64,000 nucleotides of DNA from Protaetiibacter sp. (GTDB lineage: Bacteria; Actinomycetota; Actinomycetes; Actinomycetales; Microbacteriaceae): positions 1-64,000 of the forward strand of contig JASLGG010000051.1 in NCBI GenBank assembly GCA_030150265.1, given 5' to 3'. The notes under the pieces were generated by a model that saw only the letters and a program-made list of their open reading frames with translations, searched no databases and was not told where the DNA came from. The position numbers and the translations under genes are program-made. Shown in pieces: positions 24,543 to 31,932 of the stretch; position 1 is the stretch's first letter; each line of letters opens with the position of its first letter.

Positions 24543-25724
24543 TCAGGAGGTCTCGCCGCTCGTCCACCACGACGTGACAGGCGTCTCGTTGACGAGGTGG
24601 TCGCCGACGATGCGGGCCTTGTAGCGGGCGGGGTTGTGGGATGCCACGGTGCGCGCGTTGCGCCAGTGGCGGTCGAGCGCGAGCGAGGCGGCGACCGCGG
24701 ATGCGCCGCCCACCTCGAAGAGCTCGGTCGTCGCCCGCAGCACGTTCGGCAGCACGACGAGCTGGGCGCGCGTCACCGCGAGGTCGACGTCGGCGACGCG
24801 TCGCGCGCGCTCGTCGGCGGAGGCGCCGTCGCGGATCGCGTCGCTCGACGCCTGCAGGACGCCCACGGCATGGGCGAGGGCGGCATCCGCGGCGTAGGAG
24901 GCGGCCGACAGCTCGCCGACGACCTCCTGCACGATCGGGTCCTCGCGCGGTGTCGCGGCCGTCGCGTGCGAGTAGCCGCGGGTGCGCTCGCGCACGTAGC
25001 GCACGGCGTCGTCGACGACCGCGCGGCCGATGCCGGTGACGACCGCGAGCAGCACGAGCTGCACGAACGCGCCGCCGTGACCCGGTGCCTCGTCGCGCTC
25101 CAGCACGTCGTGCTCCTCGAGGCGCACGCCGTCGAACACCGTCGTGCCCGAGCCCGTCATGCGCTGGCCGAAGCCGTCCCAGTCGTCGATGCGGTCGACG
25201 CCCGCGGCACCCGTGCGCACGAGCACGCTCACCGGCTCGCCGTCGTGGTCCGCGAGAACCGAGACGAGGTCGGCGAAGAGGGTGCCCGTGCTGTAGAACT
25301 TGCGGCCGTCGAGGCGCAGGCCCGCCTCGTCGCGCGCGACGCGCGTGGCGTAGCTGCCGACCCGCGCGGACCCCTTCTCGAACGTCGCGTTGCCGTGGAT
25401 CGCGCCATCGGCGAGCAGGCGCAGCCGCCGCGTGCGCGCCGGCGAGTCGGGCGCGTGCCGGGTGCGGTCGATGAAGGAGAAGTGGGAGCGGAAGAGCTGG
25501 GCGAGGTTGGGGTCGCGGCGGGCGAGCTCGGCGAGCAGCTCGAAGAGCTCGCGTTCGTCGGCGCCGTCGCCCCCGAGCTCGACGGGCAGGGTCACACGCG
25601 TGAAGCCGGCCTCGCGCAGCCGCTCCACCTCGGCGAAGGGCAGCCGGCGTTCCCGCTCGCGAGCCACGGCATCCGCGCCGACCTCGTCGAAGACCGGCGC
25701 GAAGCGCTCGACGAGGGCGCTCAT
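24543..25724 (-). CDS. Acyl-CoA-dehydrogenase-fold flavin monooxygenase (SfnB/DszC-like), copy 1
   Basis: 393 residues with the acyl-CoA dehydrogenase fold: N-terminal helical domain (LREAGFTRVTLPVELGG), central beta domain with GRKFYSTGTLFAD and the IDDWDGFGQRMTGSGTTVFDGV stretch, and C-terminal helices ending in GGASAVAASLALDRHWRNARTVASHNP. The DRHWRNARTxxxHNP ending is characteristic of the DszC/SfnB group, which oxygenate sulfur or nitrogen compounds with reduced flavin; classical acyl-CoA dehydrogenases use a catalytic Glu. ATG overlaps the upstream aldo/keto reductase stop by four bases (ATGA). It is paralogous to the gene at 26713-27870. Confidence 0.85.
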   Translation of the reverse strand: MSALVERFAPVFDEVGADAVARERERRLPFAEVERLREAGFTRVTLPVELGGDGADERELFELLAELARRDPNLAQLFRSHFSFIDRTRHAPDSPARTRRLRLLADGAIHGNATFEKGSARVGSYATRVARDEAGLRLDGRKFYSTGTLFADLVSVLADHDGEPVSVLVRTGAAGVDRIDDWDGFGQRMTGSGTTVFDGVRLEEHDVLERDEAPGHGGAFVQLVLLAVVTGIGRAVVDDAVRYVRERTRGYSHATAATPREDPIVQEVVGELSAASYAADAALAHAVGVLQASSDAIRDGASADERARRVADVDLAVTRAQLVVLPNVLRATTELFEVGGASAVAASLALDRHWRNARTVASHNPARYKARIVGDHLVNETPVTSWWTSGETS

Positions 25725-26716
25725 GCGCGCGCCTCCGCGAGGCGCTCGCGCCCCTGCGAGATGTCGTCGACGTGACGCGCGCGGTCGCCTGCGACACGCG
25801 CGCCGAGCGGCTCGAGCGCCGCGAGGGCCGCCGCGCTCAGCCGGATGCCGGCCGCCGCGAGGTTCTCGTCGACGCGTTCGGCGCGGCGCGTGCTCGGGAT
25901 CGGCACGACGGGGATGCCGAGCGCCCGCCCGCGTTCGGCGAGCCAGGCGAGCGCGAGCTGCGCGGGCGTGATGCCCTCTCGCGCGGCGACGGCGCGCACG
26001 GTCTCGCCGATCGGGGCGTTGGCGGCGAGCCGGTCGGCGTCGAAGCGCGGGAAGCTGCGGCGCAGATCGCCCTCGGCGAGCGCGGCGATCGGTGCGGCGA
26101 GGAAGCCGCGGCCGAGCGGCGAGTACGCCACGAAGCCCACCCCGAGCCGCGCCGCGGTCGGCGCGACTCGCGTCTCGACGTCCCGGCTCCAGATCGACCA
26201 CTCGGACTGCACGGCCGTCACAGGATGCACGGCGTGCGCGCGCTCGAGCTCGCTCGCCGTGACCTCCGAGAGCCCGATGCGATCCACGAGGCCCTCGTCG
26301 ACGAGCTCGGCGAGCGCGCCCACCGACTCCTCGATGGGCACGCGGGGGTCGACGCGGTGCAGGTAGTACAGGTCGATGCGCCGGACGCCGAGCCGCTCCA
26401 GGCTCGCGCGCACGGCCGCGTGCAGGTAGGCGGGGTCGCCGCGGAAGCGCGGCCCGCCGGGCTCCGGGTCGGCGACGAAGCCGGCCTTGGTCGCCACCAC
26501 GACCTCGTCGCGTCGCTCGCGCAGCAGCCTGCCGACGAGCCGCTCGTTCGAGCCCCTGCCGTAGATGTCGGCCGTGTCGATGAGGCGGATGCCCGCGTCG
26601 ACGGCGTGATGCAGCGTCGCGAGGGCGCTCGCCTCGTCGGTCGGGCCGTACACCTCCGCGAGCGCCATGCCCCCGAAGCCCTGGTCGCCCACGTCGAGGC
26701 CGCCGAACTCGGTCAT
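25721..26716 (-). CDS. Aldo/keto reductase
   Basis: 331 residues, NADPH-dependent (alpha/beta)8 reductase of the AKR superfamily (YhdN/Tas-like). The catalytic tetrad is visible: Asp in DTADIYG, the following Tyr, Lys in VVATKAGF, and His in YYLHRVDPR. The C-terminal NADPH-binding signal VVPIPSTRRAERVDENL is present. ATG at 26716 overlaps the preceding stop (ATGA) and its own stop overlaps the next start, so it is embedded in the operon. It probably reduces a carbonyl fragment left when the monooxygenases cleave the substrate, though that is inference from position. Confidence 0.88.
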   Translation of the reverse strand: MTEFGGLDVGDQGFGGMALAEVYGPTDEASALATLHHAVDAGIRLIDTADIYGRGSNERLVGRLLRERRDEVVVATKAGFVADPEPGGPRFRGDPAYLHAAVRASLERLGVRRIDLYYLHRVDPRVPIEESVGALAELVDEGLVDRIGLSEVTASELERAHAVHPVTAVQSEWSIWSRDVETRVAPTAARLGVGFVAYSPLGRGFLAAPIAALAEGDLRRSFPRFDADRLAANAPIGETVRAVAAREGITPAQLALAWLAERGRALGIPVVPIPSTRRAERVDENLAAAGIRLSAAALAALEPLGARVAGDRARHVDDISQGRERLAEARA

Positions 26717-27870
26717 GCGCCGGGCGCCTTCCACTCGGGCAGCGTGCCGAGCAGCTCGAACTGGCCGAGGGCGCGCGTGCGCTGGATCACGGGGTTGTGC
26801 GAGGCGATCGTGCGCACGTTCCGCCAGTGCCGGTCGAGCGCGAGCCCCGTGCCGACGGCGGATGCGCCGCCCACTTCGAAGAGCCGGGTCGCGGCGTCGA
26901 GCACCAGGCGCGGCACGAGCTCCTGCAGCCGGAACACCTCGAGCTGCAGCCGCTGCAGCGCATCCGCGCCCTCCCCGGTGTCGGCCGCGTGCCCGAGCTC
27001 GGCCGCGAGCGAGAGCACGAGGCGCCGCGAGGTCGCGGCCGCGACGCTCAGCTCGCCGACGACGAGCTGCACGAGCGGGTCCTCCCGCGGGAGGGTCTCG
27101 CCCACGAAGCCGAAGGTGCGTCGCCGGGGGCGCACGAACGCGACGGTGTCGTCGAGAGCGCGCTGGGCGATGCCGGCGACGACCGCCACGAGACTCAGCT
27201 GGAAGACGGAGCCGAGCAGGTGCCAGCGCGCGGCATCCGCGTCGCCCGGGACGACGTCCTCGGGGTCGACCGGCGCGCGGTCGAAGGTCGTCGTGCCGCT
27301 TCCGGTGAGCGGCTGCCCGAAGCCGTCCCAGTCGTCGATCGACTGCACGCCCGGCGCGCGGGCCGACACCGTCACGGCGACGCGCTCCTCGCCGTCGAGT
27401 GCCGCGAGGTGGATCCAGTCCGCGTAGATGCTGCCCGTCGTGTAGTACTTCGTGCCGCTCAGCAGAAGCGCGTCGCCCTCGCGCTCGAGGCGCGTCTCGA
27501 GGCGCGCGGTCTCGCGGCGCTCGGACTGCGCGTTGCCGACGAAGTCGCCCGCGAGCACGCGCGCGAACCACCGCTCGGATGCCGCACCCCCCTGCACGCG
27601 CAGCGACTCGACGAACGCGACGTGGCCGCGCCACACGTGCCCGAGGCTGGCATCCGCCGCCGCGAGATCGATGAGCAGGGCGAACAGCTCCTCGAGCGGC
27701 ACGTCGGGACCGCCGTGCGCGGCGGGCACGCGGAGCGCCCCGAAGCCGAGCGCCCGCAGCTCGGCGAGCTCGGCGTTCAGAAGGCGACGCTCGCGCTCAC
27801 GGCGGGCGGCATCCGGGCCGACGCGGGCGAGGAGGTCCGCGAACGCCTCGCGGGAGAACGGCGGGGTCAA
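26713..27870 (-). CDS. Acyl-CoA-dehydrogenase-fold flavin monooxygenase (SfnB/DszC-like), copy 2
   Basis: 385 residues, same family as the gene at 24543-25724. It shares SGTKYYTTGSIYAD, IDDWDGFGQPLTGSGTTTFD and the C-terminal FEVGGASAVGTGLALDRHWRNVRTIASHNP stretch. The start is TTG at 27870, whose bases overlap the metI stop (TTGA); GGAAGG lies seven bases upstream, so translation is coupled to the permease. Two diverged copies in one operon suggest sequential oxygenations or two related substrates. The sulfur-compound role is inferred from the family and the importer. Confidence 0.83.
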   Translation of the reverse strand: MTPPFSREAFADLLARVGPDAARRERERRLLNAELAELRALGFGALRVPAAHGGPDVPLEELFALLIDLAAADASLGHVWRGHVAFVESLRVQGGAASERWFARVLAGDFVGNAQSERRETARLETRLEREGDALLLSGTKYYTTGSIYADWIHLAALDGEERVAVTVSARAPGVQSIDDWDGFGQPLTGSGTTTFDRAPVDPEDVVPGDADAARWHLLGSVFQLSLVAVVAGIAQRALDDTVAFVRPRRRTFGFVGETLPREDPLVQLVVGELSVAAATSRRLVLSLAAELGHAADTGEGADALQRLQLEVFRLQELVPRLVLDAATRLFEVGGASAVGTGLALDRHWRNVRTIASHNPVIQRTRALGQFELLGTLPEWKAPGA

Positions 27871-28529
27871 TGCATCACCTTCCGGGCGATCGCGTTGCCG
27901 AGCGCCTGAACGAGCTGGACGAGGAGGATGAGGGCGATCACGACGATCACGATCACCGTGTAGTCGAAGCGCTCCCAGCCGTACTTGAGGGCGAGGCTGC
28001 CGAGGCCGCCCGCTCCGAGCGCGCCGGCGACGGCGCTCGCGTCGACGAGCGCGACGACGATGTAGGTGAGCCCGAGCGTGAGCGGCCCGAGCTGCTCGGG
28101 GATGACGATCGTGAAGAGCACGCGCACCGGGCTGGCCCCCATCGCCGCGCCCGCCTCGACCGCGCCGGGGTCGACGGCCACGAGGTTCGACTCGACCACC
28201 CGCGCGATGGCGACGCTCGCCACGATCGCGAGCGGCAGGGTCGCCGCGAGGGCGCCGAGGCTCGTGCCGAAGATGAGCCGGGTGAGCCCCACGACGGCGA
28301 TCGCCACGATGATGAACGGCACCGGTCGCACGATGTTGATCAGGAGGTTGAGGGTCGCGAACACCACGCGGTTCTCGAGCAGGTTGCCGGGGCGCGAGGC
28401 GTAGAGCCACAGGGCCAGCAGCACGCCCACGACGGCGGCGATCGCGAACGAGACGCCGACCATGAGCAGGGTGTCGCCGATGGCCTTGACGAAGCGCGGC
28501 AGGAACGCGTCGAGGTCGAACTCACGCAT
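27867..28529 (-). CDS. metI: MetI-like ABC transporter permease
   Basis: 220 residues with five to six membrane segments, the short permease of the MetNIQ methionine-uptake family. The EAA-type cytoplasmic loop VEAGAAMGASPVRVLFTIVIPEQ (about 143-165), which docks to the ATPase, is well preserved. ATG at 28529 has GGAGG six bases upstream and overlaps the end of metN by eight bases. The next gene starts within its stop codon. In this operon the cargo is more likely an organosulfur compound needing oxidative cleavage than free methionine. Confidence 0.9.
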   Translation of the reverse strand: MREFDLDAFLPRFVKAIGDTLLMVGVSFAIAAVVGVLLALWLYASRPGNLLENRVVFATLNLLINIVRPVPFIIVAIAVVGLTRLIFGTSLGALAATLPLAIVASVAIARVVESNLVAVDPGAVEAGAAMGASPVRVLFTIVIPEQLGPLTLGLTYIVVALVDASAVAGALGAGGLGSLALKYGWERFDYTVIVIVVIALILLVQLVQALGNAIARKVMH

Positions 28530-29571
28530 GCACGACCTCCCGCTGCGGCGCGCCGAGCTCGCGCACGGTGGTGACCTCGCCGAGTCCGGCGATCGCGGCG
28601 TCCACCGCGTCGTCGTCGCCGAGCAGCTCGAGCGTGAGGCTGCCGAAGCTGCGGGCCTGCAGCTCGTCGATGCCGCCGTAGACGATGTTGACGTCGACGC
28701 CGTGCACGCGGGCGATGCGCGAGAGGAACGGATCGTTCGACTCGCGGTCCTCGACGTGCAGCTGCACGATCCGGCCGCGGTGCACGGCGCGGATGCGGTC
28801 GAGCGTCTGCGCGGACGGCACGTGATGCAGCACCGACGAGACGAAGCGGCGCGTGGTCGGGTTCTGCGGGTTCGAGAACACGCGGTAGACCGATCCGTGC
28901 TCGACCACCCGACCGTCGTCCATGACCGCGACGCTGTCGGCGATCTGCCGCACGACGTCGATCTCGTGGGTGACGAGGGCGATCGTCACGCGGTACTCCT
29001 CGTTGACGCGCTGCAGCAGCTCGAGCACCTCGCCCGTCGTCTGCGGGTCGAGCGCGCTCGTCGCCTCGTCGGAGATGAGGATGTCGGGGCGGGTCGCGAG
29101 CGCCCGCGCGATCCCGACGCGCTGCTTCTGCCCGCCCGAGAGCTGCGAGGGGTACGCGAGCGCCTTGTCCGTGAGCCCCACGAAGGCGAGCAGCTCCTCG
29201 ACGCGGTCGAGGGTCTCGGCCTTCCCGACGCCCTCGAGGGCGAGCGGATAGGCGATGTTCTGGTAGACGGTGCGCGAGTGCAGCAGGTTGAACTGCTGGA
29301 AGATCATGCCGATGCCGCGTCGCGCCGCCCACAGGCGGCGGCCGCCGAGCGCCGAGATGTCCTCGCCGTGCACGACGACCCGGCCGCTCGTCGGGCGCTC
29401 GAGCGCGTTCACGGTGCGCAGCAGCGTCGACTTGCCGGCGCCCGAGTAGCCGACGATGCCGAAGATCTCGCCACGCGGGATCTCGAGGTCGATGTCGCGC
29501 AGGGCGTCGACCCGGCGGCCGTCGCGCTGGAAGGTCTTCGAGACGCGCTCGAAGGCGATGGCGGTGCTCAT
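28522..29571 (-). CDS. metN: MetN-like ABC transporter ATP-binding protein
   Basis: 349 residues. Walker A GYSGAGKST (41-49), Q-loop FQQFNLL, ABC signature LSGGQKQRVGIARAL, Walker B ILISDEATSALD and H-loop THEID. The C-terminal ~90 residues (from about 260) form a NIL/ACT-like domain as in MetN, which binds methionine and inhibits transport when the pool is high. ATG at 29571 with AAGGAGAC upstream; an in-frame ATG further up lacks a ribosome-binding site. It is separated from metQ by a large hairpin. Confidence 0.92.
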   Translation of the reverse strand: MSTAIAFERVSKTFQRDGRRVDALRDIDLEIPRGEIFGIVGYSGAGKSTLLRTVNALERPTSGRVVVHGEDISALGGRRLWAARRGIGMIFQQFNLLHSRTVYQNIAYPLALEGVGKAETLDRVEELLAFVGLTDKALAYPSQLSGGQKQRVGIARALATRPDILISDEATSALDPQTTGEVLELLQRVNEEYRVTIALVTHEIDVVRQIADSVAVMDDGRVVEHGSVYRVFSNPQNPTTRRFVSSVLHHVPSAQTLDRIRAVHRGRIVQLHVEDRESNDPFLSRIARVHGVDVNIVYGGIDELQARSFGSLTLELLGDDDAVDAAIAGLGEVTTVRELGAPQREVVHA

Positions 29572-29587
29572 GCTGTCTCCTTGCCTC

Positions 29588-29629
29588 GATGCGGGGCCGC
29601 GCGGATCGTGTCCGCTGCGGCCCCGCATC
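29588..29629 (-). terminator. Large hairpin between metQ and metN
   Basis: Outer arms GATGCGGGGCCGC (29588-29600) and GCGGCCCCGCATC (29617-29629) pair perfectly; inner arms GCGGA (29601-29605) and TCCGC (29611-29615) extend the stem past a single bulged T. No U-tract. Probably a partial terminator or 3-prime stabiliser that keeps the binding-protein mRNA in excess over the transporter. Confidence 0.65.
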
Positions 29630-29650
29630 CGGGTGTCGCGGTGGGGCCCG

Positions 29651-30649
29651 CTACCCGTTCTTCGCCTCGGCCGACTTCTGCAGCTCGGCGAGCTTGTCGC
29701 GCAGCGTCGTCACGGGGATGTCGACGAGCACCGTGTTGCCGAACGACTCCTTCTTGAGCGCCTCGGCGACCCGCGGGTCGGCGTAGACCTTCTTGAGGAT
29801 CGCCCAGGCCGGGTTGTCGACATCGTCGGCGGTGGTCGCGACCACGTTGATGTAGGGCAGGTTCTTCTCGTTGAGCGAGTCGTCGAGGTAGAGCGCGTCG
29901 TCCGCACCGACGCCCTGGCTGGGGTCGAAGTACGAGGTGCCCACGACGACGGCCGAGAGGCTCGGGTCGTCGAACTGCTGCGGGATCGTCTTCGCGGCGA
30001 TCGGCACGAACTCGAGCTTCTTCGGGTTCGCGGTGACGTCGTCGGTCGTCGGGAAGTCGCCCGCGTCGCCCGCGAGCTCGATGAGCCCGGCCGCGGCGAG
30101 GATGTTGAGGGCGCGGCCGCCGTTCGACGGGTCGTCGGGGATCGCGATGCGACCGCCCTCGGGGATGTCGTCGGTCGACTTCAGGGTCGCGGAGAAGATG
30201 CCCCACTGGGTGATCACGGTGGAGAAGACCGGCGTCAGGTCGGCACCGTTCGCCGCGTTGAACGCGGAGAGGTACAGGATGTGCTGGAAGGCGTTCGCGT
30301 CGACGTTGCCGGCCACGAGCTCGGTGTTGGGCAGCACCCAGTCCTCGGTGTTCACCCACTCGATGTCGAGCCCCTGCTCGGCGGCGACCTTCTTGATCTC
30401 ATCCTGGAACGCGGAGTCCTCCGAGACCGCGATCTTGACGTGGATGGGCTCGGCGGCCGCGCCGTCGCTGTCGGCCTCGGCCTTCTGGCCGCCGAGGGTG
30501 TGCGCGAGCACGATGCCGCCGGCGGCGAGCACCGCCACGACGACGACCGCGATCACGGCGATCAGGATGTTGCGCTTCTTCTTGGCGGTGGACGCGACGG
30601 CCGAGCGCAGCTCGCTCTGACTCTCCGGCGTCGACTTCTGGTCGGACAC
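29651..30649 (-). CDS. metQ: MetQ-like substrate-binding protein with membrane anchor instead of lipobox
   Basis: 332 residues. The binding domain is of the MetQ/NlpA family: HVKIAVSEDSAFQDEIKKVAAEQGLDIEWV, ELVAGNVDANAFQHILYL, GGRIAIPDDPSNGGRALNIL and the C-terminal ADPRVAEALKKESFGN. First gene of the operon. GTG at 30649 has AAGGGA seven bases upstream. The N-terminus is unusual: about 25 polar residues, KKKR, then a ~24-residue hydrophobic helix and no Cys at its end, so no lipoprotein signal. The protein is probably held by an uncleaved N-terminal helix with the binding domain outside. Cargo unknown; a methionine-like or thioether compound fits the family. Confidence 0.85.
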   Translation of the reverse strand: MSDQKSTPESQSELRSAVASTAKKKRNILIAVIAVVVVAVLAAGGIVLAHTLGGQKAEADSDGAAAEPIHVKIAVSEDSAFQDEIKKVAAEQGLDIEWVNTEDWVLPNTELVAGNVDANAFQHILYLSAFNAANGADLTPVFSTVITQWGIFSATLKSTDDIPEGGRIAIPDDPSNGGRALNILAAAGLIELAGDAGDFPTTDDVTANPKKLEFVPIAAKTIPQQFDDPSLSAVVVGTSYFDPSQGVGADDALYLDDSLNEKNLPYINVVATTADDVDNPAWAILKKVYADPRVAEALKKESFGNTVLVDIPVTTLRDKLAELQKSAEAKNG

Positions 30650-30722
30650 GGTGGTTCCCTTCGTGATGGTCTCCCAGGTGCGGGAGAGGCCATTGAACGG
30701 GGCGGGACCCCGGGCGGGCAAG

Positions 30723-30813
30723 CTGATCGCGTCACGTTCGCGTCGCGTACGTCACGGGGTGTGACGAGCCGTTGCAGAGCGCCTCGCGGCGTCACACAGA
30801 CTGGCCCGATCAG
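30723..30813 (-). promoter_or_regulatory. Nested inverted repeats in the metQ leader
   Basis: Outer arms CTGATCG (30723-30729) and CGATCAG (30807-30813); inner arms GTGTGACG (30759-30766) and CGTCACAC (30790-30797), both perfect. A third element, CGTCAC (30750-30755), can pair instead with GTGACG (30761-30766), so two folds exclude each other. A GCC-GCGA-GGC mini-hairpin sits in the apical loop (minus-strand reading). Could be a structured RNA leader of the sulfur operon or a set of protein-binding half-sites (GTCAC occurs three times, GTGAC once). No known riboswitch matched. Confidence 0.5.
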
Positions 30814-30828
30814 ATTCCTTCCAGAAAA

Positions 30829-30844
30829 TGTAGTATTTACTACA
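30829..30844. promoter_or_regulatory. Palindromic operator between metQ operon and mntA
   Basis: TGTAGTA-TT-TACTACA, perfect 7-base arms, in an AT-rich island. It contains a plus-strand -10-like TAGTAT (30831-30836) and overlaps a minus-strand TACATT (30827-30832), so a protein bound here would shade both divergent promoters. Five bases before the mntA ATG. Likely bound by the helix-turn-helix of the MntA-like protein. Confidence 0.65.
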
Positions 30845-30848
30845 TAAA

Positions 30849-31436
30849 ATGAAAGCGACAGTTCCCACCATCGCACCGCTTCTGCGCTCGGACGTGCAGG
30901 GCACCCTCCTCGCGGTGCTGCTGCTTCATCCAGATCGCGAGTTCACGCTCACCGAACTCGTCCGACGCAGCGGTTCCACCATGCCGACGCTCTCACGCGA
31001 GGTGGACCGCCTCGTCGTGTCCGGCTTCGCGCGCGAACGCAGGTCTGGACGCAATCGGTACATCAGTGCTGAGCCCGCACACCCGCTCCATCGACCGGTG
31101 AGGCAGATCGTCGAGTACGCGTACGGGCCGCTGTCGGTCCTCCCGGATGCGCTCGAGGGCGTACCCGGCATCGCCGAGGCCTATCTCTACGGGTCGTGGG
31201 CCGCGCGGTACGCCGGACGAGAGGGACCTGAGCCGGCGGATGTCGACGTGCTGCTGATCGGACGGCCGGACCGCACGAAGGTCTTCGCGGCAGAGGCGCG
31301 AGCGCGTGCACTGCTCGATCGCGATGTCAACATCCAGACACTCTCCACAGAGAGCTGGCAGTCCGCGACCGACCCGTTCGTCGCGACGGTACGCTCGCGA
31401 CCCATGATCAGGCTCCAACTCGAAACGGGTGCGTGA
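30849..31436 (+). CDS. mntA: MNT-type nucleotidyltransferase antitoxin with N-terminal winged-helix domain
   Basis: 195 residues. Residues 15-75 form a winged helix-turn-helix (FTLTELVRRSGSTMPTLSREVDRL, then a GRNRYI wing). Residues 105-190 form a minimal nucleotidyltransferase with GSW at 115-117 and DVD at 131-133, the GSx(n)DxD signature that binds metal and ATP. The third carboxylate is replaced by Asn in RDVNIQ, as in other DNA-binding members. In MntA/HepT systems the antitoxin adenylylates the HEPN toxin. It overlaps the HEPN gene by GTGA. No Shine-Dalgarno sequence precedes ATG 30849; translation may be nearly leaderless. Lower GC and less biased codons than the neighbours suggest acquisition. 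Autorepression at 30829-30844 is inferred. Confidence 0.82.
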   Translation: MKATVPTIAPLLRSDVQGTLLAVLLLHPDREFTLTELVRRSGSTMPTLSREVDRLVVSGFARERRSGRNRYISAEPAHPLHRPVRQIVEYAYGPLSVLPDALEGVPGIAEAYLYGSWAARYAGREGPEPADVDVLLIGRPDRTKVFAAEARARALLDRDVNIQTLSTESWQSATDPFVATVRSRPMIRLQLETGA

Positions 31437-31912
31437 CCGCGCGTCACTGGGCGCAAGGTCGCGCCCGGGTCGACTCTTTGATGCTCCGCGGCGAGCTCGA
31501 GTCGGTCAGCGCGTCGACGGCGCACGCAGAGCTCCTCCTCGACCAGGCCGCACGGCACCTTCGGTCCGCGCGGACGCTGCGCGGAGACGACGACGTTCTC
31601 GCCTTCTGCGCCGCCTACGACGCGGCTCGCAAAGCGTTGACATCCGTGCTCGCGACACAAGGGCTCCGACCCACGAGCCGGGGTGGGCACCGTGCCGTGT
31701 TCGACACGGTTCGCGCGCAGCTCGATCCGCCGCTGGGCACGACCATCACCCCGTTCGAGTGGATGCGGCGCACCCGGAATTCCGGTGAGCACCCGACGCC
31801 CGAGGCTCCCGCGATCACCGCGGCAGACGTCGACGAGGCAACCGGCTATGCCGCGGCGATTCTCGACATGGCCCGGCGGGTGATCCCCGAGCTTCCGCCC
31901 TATCGCGTCTGA
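31433..31912 (+). CDS. hepT: HEPN-domain toxin (HepT-like ribonuclease)
   Basis: 159 residues, all-helical HEPN protein, start GTG overlapping the antitoxin stop (GTGA). The catalytic RxxxxH motif is present as RNSGEH at 115-120, preceded by FEWMRRT. HEPN toxins of this class are dimeric RNases, some acting on tRNA ends, and are neutralised when their MNT partner adenylylates a Tyr near the active site. A candidate Tyr lies at 139 (ATGYAAA); the exact target residue cannot be read. The pair is convergent with eda, with about 20 bases between. Activity is inferred from family and motif only. Confidence 0.8.
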   Translation: MTARHWAQGRARVDSLMLRGELESVSASTAHAELLLDQAARHLRSARTLRGDDDVLAFCAAYDAARKALTSVLATQGLRPTSRGGHRAVFDTVRAQLDPPLGTTITPFEWMRRTRNSGEHPTPEAPAITAADVDEATGYAAAILDMARRVIPELPPYRV

Positions 31913-31932
31913 GCGCAGCGCCCGGGCGGCCC

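Noticed and set aside
23200..24624. Long plus-strand open frame opposite the LLM monooxygenase
   Set aside because: Composition typical of antisense shadow, no motif; the minus-strand enzyme is clearly real.
24543..27870. Fatty-acid beta-oxidation role for the two acyl-CoA-dehydrogenase-fold proteins
   Set aside because: They carry the DRHWRNxRTxxxHNP ending of DszC/SfnB-type monooxygenases and sit with a MetNIQ importer and an LLM oxygenase, with no other beta-oxidation gene nearby.
30770..30815. SAH- or SAM-riboswitch-like words (minus CGAGGCGCTCTGCAACGG; plus ACTGGCCCGAT)
   Set aside because: The minus-strand word resembles the start of the SAH motif, but no downstream GAGCGC partner for its pseudoknot exists. 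The plus-strand word lacks the rest of the SAM-I core. Kept only as an unclassified structured region.
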